DNA of 64,000 bases from Xanthobacteraceae bacterium. Its GTDB lineage: Bacteria > Pseudomonadota > Alphaproteobacteria > Rhizobiales > Xanthobacteraceae. The DNA lies in assembly GCA_022844205.1 (NCBI GenBank), contig JALHMF010000002.1, positions 310,001 to 374,000 on the forward strand, given 5' to 3'. The notes below the pieces were generated by a model, which saw only the letters and a program-made list of their open reading frames with translations, searched no databases and was not told where the DNA came from. The position numbers and the translations under genes were made by a program. Every line of letters starts with the position of its first letter. The stretch's first letter is position 1. Positions 8,631-18,084 of this stretch are shown here, in pieces.

Positions 8631-9940
8631 AGAATATAGCGCGACAGATCCGCGTTCTTCGCGAGATCCGCGACCTGCTTGCGTACGTAATCGCCATCGA
8701 TAGTGATCTTTTCGCCGCCGCGGTCGGGCGCGGAAAAACTGATCTCGTCGAGCACACGCTCGATCACGGTCTGCAAACGGCGCGCCCCGATATTCTCCAC
8801 ATTCGTGTTCACCTCGACCGCCACGTCGGCGAGTGCGTCGATGGCGTCCTCGGTGAAAACGAGATCGACTTTTTCCGTGGCGAGCAAGGCCACAGACTGC
8901 TTGATCAGGCTCGCCTCGGTTTCGGTTAAAATCCGGCGGAAGTCGTCGCGCGTGAGCGGCTGTAACTCGACGCGAATCGGCAGGCGTCCCTGCAATTCCG
9001 GCAGGAGATCGGATGGCTTCGCGACGTGAAATGCGCCGGATGCGATGAAGAGCACATGGTCGGTTTTCACCGAACCATGCTTGGTCGCGACCGTGGTGCC
9101 TTCAATCAAGGGCAAGAGATCGCGCTGCACGCCTTCGCGGCTCACATCGGCGCCGCCGCGCGCACCGTCACGTACGCAAATTTTATCGATTTCATCGAGG
9201 AACACGATGCCGTTGTTTTCCACCATGCGGATCGCTTCCTGCACGAGGGAATCCTGATCCAGCAATTTGTCGGATTCCTCCGCGAGCAGGAGCGGATGCG
9301 CTTCCTTCACCGTTACGCGGCGCGTGCGGCGCTGACCGCCGAGCGCCTTGCCGAGCATTTCGCCGAGGTTGACGGCACCCATCTGCGCGCCGGGCATGCC
9401 GGGAATATCGAACATCGGCATGCCGCCGCCCTGGCCTCCCGAGAGGTCGATCTCGATTTCCTTGTCGTCGAGTTCGTTTGCCCGCAATTTCTTGCGGAAA
9501 TTCTCGCGCGTGGCGGGACTGGCGCCGGGACCCACCAGCGCATTCAACACGCGATCCTCAGCCAGACCGTGCGCCTTCGTTTCCACGTCTCGGCGCTTGT
9601 TCTCGCGCACGAGCGCGATGCCGATTTCGACGAGATCGCGAATGATGGAATCGACGTCGCGGCCGACATAACCAACCTCGGTGAATTTCGTCGCCTCGAC
9701 CTTGAGAAAAGGTGCCCCCGCTAGTTTTGCGAGACGCCGAGAGATTTCCGTCTTGCCGATGCCGGTAGGCCCGATCATCAGGATGTTTTTCGGCATGACT
9801 TCTTCCCGCAACCCACCGTCGAGCTGCAGGCGGCGCCATCGATTTCGTAATGCAATTGCGACCGCGCGCTTGGCGTCGTTTTGCCCAACGATGTAGCGAT
9901 CGAGTTCGGAGACGATTTCACGGGGGGAGAAGTCGGTCAT
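8627..9940 (-). CDS. hslU: ATP-dependent protease ATPase subunit HslU
   Basis: 437 aa, standard length. AAA+ unfoldase that feeds substrates into the HslV peptidase. The N-terminus ([17 protein letters not shown]) and the Walker A loop GPTGIGKT (57-64) are typical; Walker B is VFLDEIDKI, and the intermediate I domain lies between them with a Gly/Met-rich stretch. The C-terminus ends DLSRYIL, the conserved tail that inserts into HslV. It is translated from an ATG that overlaps the stop of the upstream GNAT gene by 4 nt, so hslV, the GNAT gene and hslU form one unit. Confidence 0.97.
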   Translation of the reverse strand: MTDFSPREIVSELDRYIVGQNDAKRAVAIALRNRWRRLQLDGGLREEVMPKNILMIGPTGIGKTEISRRLAKLAGAPFLKVEATKFTEVGYVGRDVDSIIRDLVEIGIALVRENKRRDVETKAHGLAEDRVLNALVGPGASPATRENFRKKLRANELDDKEIEIDLSGGQGGGMPMFDIPGMPGAQMGAVNLGEMLGKALGGQRRTRRVTVKEAHPLLLAEESDKLLDQDSLVQEAIRMVENNGIVFLDEIDKICVRDGARGGADVSREGVQRDLLPLIEGTTVATKHGSVKTDHVLFIASGAFHVAKPSDLLPELQGRLPIRVELQPLTRDDFRRILTETEASLIKQSVALLATEKVDLVFTEDAIDALADVAVEVNTNVENIGARRLQTVIERVLDEISFSAPDRGGEKITIDGDYVRKQVADLAKNADLSRYIL

Positions 9941-10476
9941 TGGTTCTCGTTTGCCTGAGGATCGTGCTGCATGATCAGCACATCGCCGGTGCGCCCTTCC
10001 AGACGCGGCACAGGACGGAAACCGGCTTTCCTGTACGCGCGCACGGCCCGCAGATTGTCGGGGTCCGGATCGATGATGATGTTCTCATGGCCTTTCGCGC
10101 GCAGCGCAGCGACGAAGGCGGCAAGCGCTTTTGAACCGATGCCCCCCAAAAGTTTCTCCGGACAACCGATCGAGAGATCGACTCCGATCGTTTCCGTGGG
10201 CAATTCCGCGAGCCACGGATGGTCCTTGATCCATTGCTCGTTCTGGTGATGGCCGATGAACCAGTACTGGATGTAGCCGATGGGAACTCCCTCCATAGCG
10301 ATCAGGAAGGGCCGTGTTGTGTCGCGTCCCTCGACCATGTCGCGGATGTAGCCAAGCTCCGCATCGGGCTCGCCCCACCATTCCTGCATATGCGGTTCAT
10401 CGAGCCACCGCTGGAGGAGAGGGTAATGTTGCGGCTCCACCGGAACGAAACTGATTTGGTTCGGATCATCCCGCAT
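9937..10476 (-). CDS. GNAT family N-acetyltransferase between hslV and hslU
   Basis: 179 aa from the ATG at 10474-10476. It resembles the aminoglycoside 6'-acetyltransferase/lysine acyltransferase branch of [18 protein letters not shown] near the N-terminus, [17 protein letters not shown] on the central strands, IGVDLSIG, and the acetyl-CoA loop region [11 protein letters not shown] followed by [22 protein letters not shown] longer reading extends to 10605 but would run through hslV, so the internal start is chosen; it overlaps the end of hslV by 11 nt. The substrate is not known. An antibiotic role should not be assumed: the tight fit inside a protease operon suggests a housekeeping job. Confidence 0.85.
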   Translation of the reverse strand: MRDDPNQISFVPVEPQHYPLLQRWLDEPHMQEWWGEPDAELGYIRDMVEGRDTTRPFLIAMEGVPIGYIQYWFIGHHQNEQWIKDHPWLAELPTETIGVDLSIGCPEKLLGGIGSKALAAFVAALRAKGHENIIIDPDPDNLRAVRAYRKAGFRPVPRLEGRTGDVLIMQHDPQANENQ

Positions 10477-11023
10477 CGATGGTTTCGATGGTGACATTAC
10501 GGTTGGTGTAGATGCAAATGTCGGCGGCGATGTCGAGGCTCCTGCGCACGATCTTCTCCGCGTCCTGCTCATGTTCGAAGAACGCGCGGGCTGCGGCCAG
10601 CGCATAGGAGCCGCCGGAGCCGATGCCGGCGATGCCGTTCTCCGGCTCCAGCACGTCGCCGGTACCTGCCAGAAGAAATGTCACGTCTTTGTCGGCCACC
10701 AGCATCATGGCGTCGAGACGCCGCAAATAACGGTCCGTGCGCCAGTCCTTGCCCAGTTCAACGCAGGCACGGGCCAGCTGGCCGCGGTGCTGCTCGAGCT
10801 TCTGCTCCAGCCGGTCGAACAGGGTGAGGGCATCGGCCGTGGCCCCCGCAAAGCCGCCGATCACATTATTGGCGCTGCCGAGACGGCGTACTTTCCGGGC
10901 GTTGGCCTTCACAATCGTGGGTCCAAAGCTCACCTGTCCGTCGCCGCCTATAGCCACTTTCCCGCCCTTGCGGACGGCAAGAATGGTCGTTCCGTGGAAA
11001 CTGGGGGTCTGATTCTCGCTCAT
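10466..11023 (-). CDS. hslV: ATP-dependent protease peptidase subunit HslV
   Basis: 185 aa. Proteasome-like threonine peptidase; two hexamers stack and pair with HslU. The sequence [14 protein letters not shown] at 8-21 shows a short propeptide ending at Gly11 with Thr12 as the nucleophile after self-processing. GDGQVS, the [13 protein letters not shown] helix, and [13 protein letters not shown] are family motifs. Upstream lies a 132-bp region shared with divergent hisB. Downstream the GNAT start is inside the last 11 nt of this gene. Confidence 0.96.
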   Translation of the reverse strand: MSENQTPSFHGTTILAVRKGGKVAIGGDGQVSFGPTIVKANARKVRRLGSANNVIGGFAGATADALTLFDRLEQKLEQHRGQLARACVELGKDWRTDRYLRRLDAMMLVADKDVTFLLAGTGDVLEPENGIAGIGSGGSYALAAARAFFEHEQDAEKIVRRSLDIAADICIYTNRNVTIETIDAG

Positions 11024-11155
11024 TCGGGCTCCCGGGGTCAGCGTTATCTAGGTGTTCACCGGCTGCATGCAAACCATATCGTAGCGACGGCCCGCGGGCG
11101 TGTGGCGCGGGCTTTTCGATGCTGCTAGAACCCGCGCCATTCAAGGAGCTTTGCC

Positions 11156-11746
11156 ATGCGCACGGGGGAAATTACCCGCGCCACCAAGGAAACCGAAGTT
11201 GCCGTCAAGGTGAACCTCGACGGTACGGGTCGCGCCGAAATGGCGACCGGCATCGGCTTCCTTGATCACATGCTGGAACTGCTCGCCCGCCACTCGCGCA
11301 TCGACATCAGCGTGAAGGCGAAGGGTGACCTGCACGTCGATCATCACCACACGACGGAAGACGCAGGTATCGTGCTCGGTCAGGCGGTGAAGAAGGCGCT
11401 CGGCGACATGCGCGGCATCACGCGCTATGCCGACACCCTTATGCCGATGGACGAAACGCTGACGCGCGTTGCCATCGACATTTCCGGCCGGGCGGTGCTC
11501 GTGTTCAAGGTCGAATTTCCACGCGACAAGATCGGCGACTTCGACGTCGATCTCGTGCGCGAATTCTTCCAGGCGTTCACGGCGAACGCGGGCGTGACGC
11601 TGCATGTCGAAACGCTCTACGGCGACAACTCGCACCATGTGGCGGAGTCCTGCTTCAAAGGGCTCGCGCGCGTGCTCAGGATGGCCGTAGCCATCGATCC
11701 CGCGACCAAGGGCGAAGTCCCCTCCACCAAGGGCAGCATCGGCTAA
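11156..11746 (+). CDS. hisB: Imidazoleglycerol-phosphate dehydratase
   Basis: 196 aa. Dehydrates imidazole glycerol phosphate in histidine synthesis; this is the monofunctional form without a phosphatase domain. Metal-binding histidines cluster in [10 protein letters not shown] (60-69) and again in [20 protein letters not shown] strong ribosome site, AAGGAG, sits about 8 nt before the ATG. First gene of hisB-DUF2628-hisH-hisA-hisF-hisE-coaA, all on the plus strand with short gaps or overlaps. Confidence 0.97.
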   Translation: MRTGEITRATKETEVAVKVNLDGTGRAEMATGIGFLDHMLELLARHSRIDISVKAKGDLHVDHHHTTEDAGIVLGQAVKKALGDMRGITRYADTLMPMDETLTRVAIDISGRAVLVFKVEFPRDKIGDFDVDLVREFFQAFTANAGVTLHVETLYGDNSHHVAESCFKGLARVLRMAVAIDPATKGEVPSTKGSIG

Positions 11747-11757
11747 CGGAGAGCGTG

Positions 11758-12270
11758 ATGAAAACCTGGCTCGTGTTCGTACCCGCCGATGGCGGAAAGA
11801 ACAGCGAGACGGCCGAGAAAATCGTTTTCCTGCGGGAAAAATTTTCCTGGCCGGCGCTTTTCTTCACGCCGCTCTGGCTGCTCTGGCACAGACTATGGAT
11901 CGGATTTCTGTTCTGGCTAGCCGCGATGATTGTGCTCGGCCTGATCGCGCAATGGCTCGGCCTGAATCCGACCGCGACGGCGTTCGTGCTCTGGCTGCCG
12001 TCGCTGATCATTGCGTTCGAGGCGAGCGAGCTTCGCCGCCGCAAGCTCGTTCGCAAACAATATCGCGACGCCGGCGTCGTCATGGCCGACGAGATCGAGG
12101 ATGCCGAGCAGCGTTTCTTTGAGGAGTGGGTGAAGGACGAAAACGCGGTTGAGCGCCCGTTAACCCCGCCCGATATTCCGTCGTCAACGAAACCCGGTCC
12201 TGCGTCCAGCATTGCGCCGCAGGGCAATCCGGTGATCGGCCTGTTCCCTGAGCCCGGGGCGAGGCGATGA
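11758..12270 (+). CDS. DUF2628 membrane protein in the histidine operon
   Basis: 170 aa from ATG 11758 (a GTG one codon upstream would add a single residue). The start [12 protein letters not shown] and the following [28 protein letters not shown] are characteristic of DUF2628. Two or three membrane helices cover about 35-100. The C-terminal third is hydrophilic and Pro-rich. It sits 11 nt after hisB and overlaps hisH by 4 nt, so it is co-translated with histidine enzymes although no enzymatic motif is visible. Function unknown. Confidence 0.8.
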   Translation: MKTWLVFVPADGGKNSETAEKIVFLREKFSWPALFFTPLWLLWHRLWIGFLFWLAAMIVLGLIAQWLGLNPTATAFVLWLPSLIIAFEASELRRRKLVRKQYRDAGVVMADEIEDAEQRFFEEWVKDENAVERPLTPPDIPSSTKPGPASSIAPQGNPVIGLFPEPGARR

Positions 12271-12917
12271 CGGTTGCGGTAATCGATTATGGTTCCGGCA
12301 ATCTGCACTCCGCCGCGAAGGCGCTGGAGCGGGCATCGCGCGAATGCGGTGCGAACCAATCGATTATCGTCACGAGCAACCCTGATGATGTCGCGCGCGC
12401 TGAGCGCATTGTGCTGCCGGGCGTCGGCGCGTTCGCGGACTGCAAGCGCGGGCTCGATGCTGTCTCCGGCATGGTCGAGGCGATGACCGAAGGCGTCCAC
12501 AAGAAGGGAAAGCCTTTCCTGGGCATCTGCGTCGGCATGCAGCTGCTTGCCGAAAAAGGACTCGAACACGGCGAGACAAAAGGACTGGGCTGGATCAAGG
12601 GCGTCGTCGATCGCATCGCACCGTCAGACGCCGCGTTGAAAATTCCGCACATGGGCTGGAACACGCTGATCGCGCGCCACGAACACCCTCTGCTCGCTGG
12701 GATCCATACAGGGCAGGACGGCTTGCACGCTTATTTTGTGCATTCCTATCAGCTCGCACCCCAGCACAGCGACGACCTCGTGGCGGACACCGAATATGGC
12801 GGACCGATTACGGCGATCGTCGCGCATGACAACATTGCGGGAACGCAGTTTCATCCGGAGAAGAGCCAGAAACTCGGACTGGCGCTGCTCGCGAACTTTT
12901 TACGCTGGAAGCCGTGA
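12267..12917 (+). CDS. hisH: Imidazole glycerol phosphate synthase, glutaminase subunit
   Basis: 216 aa. Class I glutamine amidotransferase supplying ammonia to HisF. The catalytic triad is visible: Cys88 in [11 protein letters not shown], and His196 and Glu198 in [10 protein letters not shown]. The opening [13 protein letters not shown] is typical. It overlaps the DUF2628 gene and hisA by 4 nt each. Confidence 0.97.
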   Translation: MTVAVIDYGSGNLHSAAKALERASRECGANQSIIVTSNPDDVARAERIVLPGVGAFADCKRGLDAVSGMVEAMTEGVHKKGKPFLGICVGMQLLAEKGLEHGETKGLGWIKGVVDRIAPSDAALKIPHMGWNTLIARHEHPLLAGIHTGQDGLHAYFVHSYQLAPQHSDDLVADTEYGGPITAIVAHDNIAGTQFHPEKSQKLGLALLANFLRWKP

Positions 12918-13645
12918 TCCTCTTTCCCGCCATCGATCTGAAGAACGGCGAAGCCGTGCGCCTACAGCAGGGCGACATGGCGCGCGCGACCGTGTTCAAC
13001 CGCGATCCGGCGGCACAGGCGCGCGCGTTCGAGGATCAGGGTTTTCAGTGGCTGCATCTCGTGGACCTTGACGGCGCGTTTGCCGGCAAGCCAGTGAACG
13101 CATTCGCGGTCGCGGCGATTCTGAAAAAAGTGAAGATCCCGGTGCAGCTTGGCGGCGGCATCCGGAATCTCAAAACGATCGAGTCCTGGCTCGGTGAAGG
13201 CATCCGCCGCGTGATCATCGGAACGGCGGCCGTGCAGAATCCGCAGCTTGTCAAAGAAGCCGCGAAACAATTTCCGGGCCGCATCGCCGTCGGGATCGAT
13301 GCGCGCGCGGGCAAGGTCGCAGTGGCGGGATGGGCTGAAGAAACAACCCTTACCGCGGTTGAAGTCGCCCGCATGTTCGAGGACGCGGGCGTTGCCGCGA
13401 TCATCTACACAGACGTCGAGCGCGACGGCATGTTGCAGGGCTTGAACCTCGACGCGACGATCGCGCTTGCGGACGAAGTGAACATTCCGGTCATCGCATC
13501 CGGCGGTTTTGCGTCCATTGAAGATGTAAAAAAAATGTTGGAGCCGCGCGCCCGCAAATTAGAGGGCGCCATCGCCGGACGGGCACTCTATGACGGCCGC
13601 ATCGATGCGAAGGCAGCCCTCGAACTTCTGAAGCAGGCCGCCTGA
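12914..13645 (+). CDS. hisA: ProFAR isomerase (phosphoribosylformimino-5-aminoimidazole carboxamide ribotide isomerase)
   Basis: 243 aa TIM barrel. Isomerises ProFAR to PRFAR in histidine synthesis. The general acid/base Asp8 is in [22 protein letters not shown] is the phosphate-binding loop of the first half barrel, and the second half has [10 protein letters not shown] and ASGGF. Translation starts at GTG 12914-12916, overlapping the hisH stop by 4 nt. The stop overlaps the hisF ATG by one base. Confidence 0.96.
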   Translation: MILFPAIDLKNGEAVRLQQGDMARATVFNRDPAAQARAFEDQGFQWLHLVDLDGAFAGKPVNAFAVAAILKKVKIPVQLGGGIRNLKTIESWLGEGIRRVIIGTAAVQNPQLVKEAAKQFPGRIAVGIDARAGKVAVAGWAEETTLTAVEVARMFEDAGVAAIIYTDVERDGMLQGLNLDATIALADEVNIPVIASGGFASIEDVKKMLEPRARKLEGAIAGRALYDGRIDAKAALELLKQAA

Positions 13646-14421
13646 TGTTCAAGGTCCGTGTCATTCCCTGTCTCGACGTAAAGGACGGCCGCGTCGTGAA
13701 AGGCGTGAACTTTGTAAATTTGCGCGACGCCGGCGATCCGGTGGAATCGGCGAAGGCCTATGACGCCGCCGGTGCCGATGAACTCTGCTTTCTCGATATC
13801 ACCGCGAGCGTTGAGAAGCGCGGCATCCTGCTCGACGCGGTGCGGCGTACGGCGGAAGCCTGCTTCATGCCGCTCACGGTCGGCGGCGGGGTGCGCACGG
13901 TGGAAGATGTGCGGACGCTTCTTGCCTCGGGAGCGGACAAGGTTTCGATCAATACGGCTGCCGTACAGCGCCGGGCATTCGTGAAGGAAGCCGCGGAGAA
14001 ATTCGGCGACCAGTGCATCGTGGTCGCCATCGACGCGAAGAACGTGTCGAAGCCCGGCGAACACGGCCGCTGGGAGATTTTCACCCACGGCGGCCGCAAT
14101 CCGACCGGCATCGATGCGGTGGATTATGCCCGCGAAGTGGTGAGCCTCGGTGCGGGAGAAATCCTGCTCACTTCCATGGACCGCGATGGCACGAAGTCCG
14201 GTTACGATGTGCCGCTCACCCATGCCATATCCAGTGCGGTTGCCGTGCCCGTGATCGCTTCTGGCGGCGTCGGCAACCTTCAGCATATGGTCGAAGGCAT
14301 CCGGGATGGCGGGGCTACCGCCGTGCTCGCGGCGTCCATTTTTCACTTCGGCGAATTCTCCATCGGCCAAGCGAAATCCTTTATGGCGAAAGCGGGCTTG
14401 CCGGTACGCCTCGATCCCTGA
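13645..14421 (+). CDS. hisF: Imidazole glycerol phosphate synthase, cyclase subunit
   Basis: 258 aa TIM barrel. Uses ammonia from HisH to convert PRFAR into imidazole glycerol phosphate and AICAR. Catalytic Asp11 is in [15 protein letters not shown] and the second catalytic aspartate is in [16 protein letters not shown] and ASGGVG are the two phosphate-binding loops. The ATG overlaps the hisA stop by one base. Confidence 0.97.
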   Translation: MFKVRVIPCLDVKDGRVVKGVNFVNLRDAGDPVESAKAYDAAGADELCFLDITASVEKRGILLDAVRRTAEACFMPLTVGGGVRTVEDVRTLLASGADKVSINTAAVQRRAFVKEAAEKFGDQCIVVAIDAKNVSKPGEHGRWEIFTHGGRNPTGIDAVDYAREVVSLGAGEILLTSMDRDGTKSGYDVPLTHAISSAVAVPVIASGGVGNLQHMVEGIRDGGATAVLAASIFHFGEFSIGQAKSFMAKAGLPVRLDP

Positions 14422-14447
14422 TAGTGCGCGGGAGAAAGGAAACGCTC

Positions 14448-14771
14448 GTGGCCGATTTCAAGCTGGAAACGCTAGCCAAGATCATCGCCGAACGCGCCCG
14501 CGCGGGCGGCGAGCGTTCCTACACGCGCAAGCTGCTCGACGAAGGCCCGGAGAAATGCGCGAAGAAGCTGGGCGAGGAAGCGCTGGAAACCGCGATTGCC
14601 GCCATCTCCGGCGACCGCAAGGCCCTGATCGCGGAATCCGCCGATCTGCTTTATCATCTCCTTGTGGTTCTTGAGGCGCGGGGCGTGGCGCTTTCGGATG
14701 TCTATGCCGAACTGAAAACGCGCACCGCGCGTTCGGGCATCGACGAAAAAGAATCGCGCCGCAAGGACTGA
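14448..14771 (+). CDS. hisE: Phosphoribosyl-ATP pyrophosphatase
   Basis: 107 aa. Removes pyrophosphate from phosphoribosyl-ATP, the second step of histidine synthesis. The protein opens [19 protein letters not shown] and contains the metal-binding [10 protein letters not shown] and [14 protein letters not shown] helices. The start is taken as GTG 14448-14450, which has GGAGAAAGG about 9 nt upstream and matches the family N-terminus. Longer readings in this frame run into hisF. It is a separate gene, not fused to hisI, which is absent from the window. Confidence 0.93.
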   Translation: MADFKLETLAKIIAERARAGGERSYTRKLLDEGPEKCAKKLGEEALETAIAAISGDRKALIAESADLLYHLLVVLEARGVALSDVYAELKTRTARSGIDEKESRRKD

Positions 14772-14789
14772 CGGGCTTCGGAACGATTC

Positions 14790-15743
14790 ATGGAACAGCG
14801 TGTCGATAACGGGCTATCGCCTTACCGCATCTTCTCCCGCGATGAATGGGCGATGCGGCGCGAAGACACGCCGATGACGCTGACGCGCGCCGAGGTCGCC
14901 GATCTCGAAGCCTTCAACGACCGGCTTTCGCTGCGCGACGTGGAAGACATCTACCTGCCGATTTCGCGGCTATTATCGATGTATGTCGCGGCAACGCAGC
15001 GGCTGTTCCGCGCCATGCAGCGCTTCCTCGGCACCGAGGACGCGAAGGTGCCCTACATCATCGGCATCGGCGGTTCGGTCGCGGTCGGAAAATCCACCAC
15101 CGCCCGCGTGCTGCAGGCGCTGCTCCAGCGCTGGCCGAACACGCCGAAAGTCGATCTGCTCACCACTGACGGCTTCCTGCTGCCGAACGCGGTGCTCGAA
15201 CGCGAAGGACTGATGGAGAAGAAGGGCTTTCCGGAAAGCTACGACATTGCCGCGTTGCTGCGCTTTCTTTCCGACATTAAGGCCGGCGGCCGGCCGGTGC
15301 GCGCGCCTGTCTACAGCCATCTTGTCTACGACGTGGTGCCGTCGGAATTCATCGAGATCGATCGGCCGGACATTCTGATCGTCGAAGGCCTGAACGTCTT
15401 GCAGGGCGGATCGCTGCCGAAGGACGGCAAGGCGATTCCCTTCGTGTCGGACTTTTTCGATTTCTCGGTTTACATCGACGCCAACGAGAGCGTGCTCGAG
15501 GACTGGTATGTCGAACGCTTCATGCGGCTGCGCGAGACGGCGTTCAAGGATCCGAAATCCTATTTCCGCAAATACGCGAGCGTCAGCGAAGGCGAAGCGC
15601 GGGATGCGGCCCTCTCGCTCTGGCGCAAGATCAACCTCGTGAACCTGCACGAGAACATCCTGCCGACGCGGCAGCGCGCAAGCTTGATTCTGGAAAAAGG
15701 CGCCGACCACCAGATCAAGACGGTGGCACTCCGCAAGCTCTGA
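14790..15743 (+). CDS. coaA: Type I pantothenate kinase
   Basis: 317 aa. Phosphorylates pantothenate, the committed step of CoA synthesis. The P-loop [10 protein letters not shown] covers 94-103. DGFLLPN and [11 protein letters not shown] are typical substrate-site motifs, and [12 protein letters not shown] leads to the C-terminal helices. It follows hisE by 18 nt and is probably transcribed with the histidine genes, an association widespread in Hyphomicrobiales. Confidence 0.96.
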   Translation: MEQRVDNGLSPYRIFSRDEWAMRREDTPMTLTRAEVADLEAFNDRLSLRDVEDIYLPISRLLSMYVAATQRLFRAMQRFLGTEDAKVPYIIGIGGSVAVGKSTTARVLQALLQRWPNTPKVDLLTTDGFLLPNAVLEREGLMEKKGFPESYDIAALLRFLSDIKAGGRPVRAPVYSHLVYDVVPSEFIEIDRPDILIVEGLNVLQGGSLPKDGKAIPFVSDFFDFSVYIDANESVLEDWYVERFMRLRETAFKDPKSYFRKYASVSEGEARDAALSLWRKINLVNLHENILPTRQRASLILEKGADHQIKTVALRKL

Positions 15744-15752
15744 CGGAACATT

Positions 15753-17984
15753 TCAGATCGCGTGCGAAAGACGCTCGGCGCGGCGGGCGGCGATTGCCTT
15801 TTCCATCGCCTCGATCAGGCGCTCGCGGCTGACAGGTTTGGTGACGAATTCATCCATGTCGGATGCGAGGCAGGCGTCCCGGTCTTCGGGGAATGCGTTG
15901 GCGGTGAGCGCGATGACCGGCACGTTGCCGCCTTCGGTTCCAAGTGCGCGGATTTTTCGCGTCGCTTCCAGACCGTCTAGGCCCGGCAGATGCAGATCCA
16001 TCAGGACCAGGTCGAACGGAGCGCCCATCGCGTGCGCGGTCGCAACGGAAGTGACGGCCGAGACACCGTCCGCCACCACCGTGGGGATATGACCAAGTTT
16101 CGTGAGGAGCGCCTGCACCAGCAGCGCATTGATGTCGTTGTCCTCGGCGACGAGCACCATGAGCGAACGCAATGACACGGCGATTTGCCCGGTCATCGAA
16201 TCAAGTTCGGGCACGAGCGGCGGCGACCAGGCGGGCGTCGTGAGCCGTGCCGCGAGCGACACCGTACGGATGGGCTTGATCAGATAGCTTTCGAATCCAG
16301 CCGCCTGCAGTTCCAGCAATTCCCCGCGCTCGGCGGGCGACAGCAGGATATGGCGATAACGCGAATAGCGTTTACTCGATTGCGCGAGGCTTGCCGCTTC
16401 CGCGGCGCCGAACGTCCGGTCCACCAGCACATGGGTCCAGTCGCGCTCCGGTAGAAGCGCGTTCGCAATCTCCAGGTTGGACGCGAGCGAAACGTTCGCG
16501 CCCCACTTCGAAAGCCTGCGTGCGATCATCGGGCCGACGACGGGAGAAGGCGAGGCGACGAGGACATTCGCGCCGAGGAGATCGCCCGCAGGTTCCACAA
16601 CGCAGCCCGCATCGACTTCCGGCAGTTCCACCGCGAAGCTGAAGCGCGAGCCTTTTTCTTCGCTGCTATCCAGCGCGATTTCGCCGCCCATGCCTTCGAC
16701 AATGCGTGCCGCGATCGCAAGGCCAAGGCCGGTGCCGCCATGACGGCGGGCGAGGGTCACGTCGCCCTGCTCGAATTCCTGGAAGATGCGCGCACGCGCC
16801 TCAGCGCCGATGCCGGGGCCCGTGTCGCTTACCTCAAACCGGATAAGACCGCTTTCAGTACGTTCCACCACGACCGAGACGCCGCCTTCGTCGGTGAACT
16901 TCACGGCGTTGCCTGCAAGATTAAGCAGCACCTGCCGGAGCTTCGCCGCGTCACCGGCGACTTTCGCCGGAAGATCGCCGGCGATGTCGGCGGCGATCTC
17001 GATGCCTTTTGCCTGCGCGCGCGGGGCGACCAACTCAACGACATCGGTGACCAGCGTGGAAAGTTCGAACGGCACGAATTCGATTTCGAGCCGCCCCGCT
17101 TCGATCTTGGAAAAATCGAGAACCTCCTCGATCAGGCCGAGCAGCGCATCTCCGGAAGTTTTTACAGCGCGCGCATAAGTTTCCTGTTCGGGCGAAAGCT
17201 TGGTGTCGAGCAGCAGTCCCGCCATGCCGAGAATGCCGTTCAAGGGAGTCCGCACTTCGTGGCTGACCACGGCGAGGAAGCGCGACTTGGCACGGCTTGC
17301 GGCTTCCGCCGTCTCGCGCGCTTCCGCGAGGGCGCGTTCCGCCTTCACGCGCGCGGTGACGTCGCGACCGACGCGCTGGGTTTCAATAACGTAGCCGTTT
17401 TCGTCGCGCATGGAGACTTCCTTCCATGCGATCCAGCGCGCGCCCTGCGCGGACCCGATTTCCTGATCGAACGTGATGGAGCCGTCGGCATGACCGGTTT
17501 TCGGGCTTTCCTGTTTCACGTCGAAGCGCGTAGTGCGGCCGGTCACTTCATCGGCGCGCTTGCCGAGAAGCGCGCAGGCGGCGCTGCTCAAATGTGTGAC
17601 GCGGCCAAGCCCGTCCTCGCGCACCACGAGATCGCCCTGCGCGTCCACGAGTTCGGTGGCGCGGGCGAGGGTTTCCTCCAGCGACCAGATGCGGTCGTCG
17701 CGCGCCTCGAGGGTTTTTTCCAGCTCGGCGATGCGCGCCGCGAAACCGCGATTGGCGCGCTGGTGATTGTAGAGAGCGACGAGCGCGAAGATCAGGAGTC
17801 CCGCGAGCATGCCCGCGAGTCCGACCTCGCCGCCTTCATAGGGAGCGACAGCCTGCTCGGATGCGTGCGCATGAAACGAGACTGCGACGAGCGCGGCAAA
17901 AAGTGCCGCGCTGCGAACAAATCCGCGGGGCTTCCGCCCGCGATGGCTGCTGAAAATTCCCATGCTTGCTCCCGTCTGGAGCAT
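15753..17984 (-). CDS. Hybrid sensor histidine kinase with PAS, degenerate and intact receiver domains
   Basis: 743 aa. Two hydrophobic segments (about 25-42 and 53-71) anchor it; a short coiled coil (79-110) leads to a PAS domain (about 107-212). HisKA has the H-box [10 protein letters not shown] with His242. The ATPase domain has the N-box NLAGNAVKF (355-363), DTGPG (387-391) and GTGLGL (417-422). A first receiver-like domain (about 472-580) keeps Asp522 and Lys570 but has ASPS where the acidic pair should be (477-480), so it is probably not phosphorylated. The second receiver (about 608-735) is complete: Glu614/Asp615, Asp663, Thr694, Lys716. No dedicated response regulator lies beside it. 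It ends 9 nt from convergent coaA. The signal is unknown. Confidence 0.9.
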   Translation of the reverse strand: MLQTGASMGIFSSHRGRKPRGFVRSAALFAALVAVSFHAHASEQAVAPYEGGEVGLAGMLAGLLIFALVALYNHQRANRGFAARIAELEKTLEARDDRIWSLEETLARATELVDAQGDLVVREDGLGRVTHLSSAACALLGKRADEVTGRTTRFDVKQESPKTGHADGSITFDQEIGSAQGARWIAWKEVSMRDENGYVIETQRVGRDVTARVKAERALAEARETAEAASRAKSRFLAVVSHEVRTPLNGILGMAGLLLDTKLSPEQETYARAVKTSGDALLGLIEEVLDFSKIEAGRLEIEFVPFELSTLVTDVVELVAPRAQAKGIEIAADIAGDLPAKVAGDAAKLRQVLLNLAGNAVKFTDEGGVSVVVERTESGLIRFEVSDTGPGIGAEARARIFQEFEQGDVTLARRHGGTGLGLAIAARIVEGMGGEIALDSSEEKGSRFSFAVELPEVDAGCVVEPAGDLLGANVLVASPSPVVGPMIARRLSKWGANVSLASNLEIANALLPERDWTHVLVDRTFGAAEAASLAQSSKRYSRYRHILLSPAERGELLELQAAGFESYLIKPIRTVSLAARLTTPAWSPPLVPELDSMTGQIAVSLRSLMVLVAEDNDINALLVQALLTKLGHIPTVVADGVSAVTSVATAHAMGAPFDLVLMDLHLPGLDGLEATRKIRALGTEGGNVPVIALTANAFPEDRDACLASDMDEFVTKPVSRERLIEAMEKAIAARRAERLSHAI

Positions 17985-18084
17985 CGCATCCGGTACTTAA
18001 CGCAGGATTGGATCGCCGGGGTTCCATCTTCAAAACGGAATCAGGGTTGATGAAAATTAAGCATGATCGTTAAAACTTGAACGA

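Noticed and set aside
9937-10476. Aminoglycoside resistance gene
   Set aside because: Resemblance to 6'-acetyltransferases is at GNAT-family level and the gene sits inside a housekeeping operon, so resistance is not supported.
16740-18050. 436-aa plus-strand frame opposite the histidine kinase
   Set aside because: Composition-driven shadow of a gene with clear kinase and receiver motifs on the minus strand.
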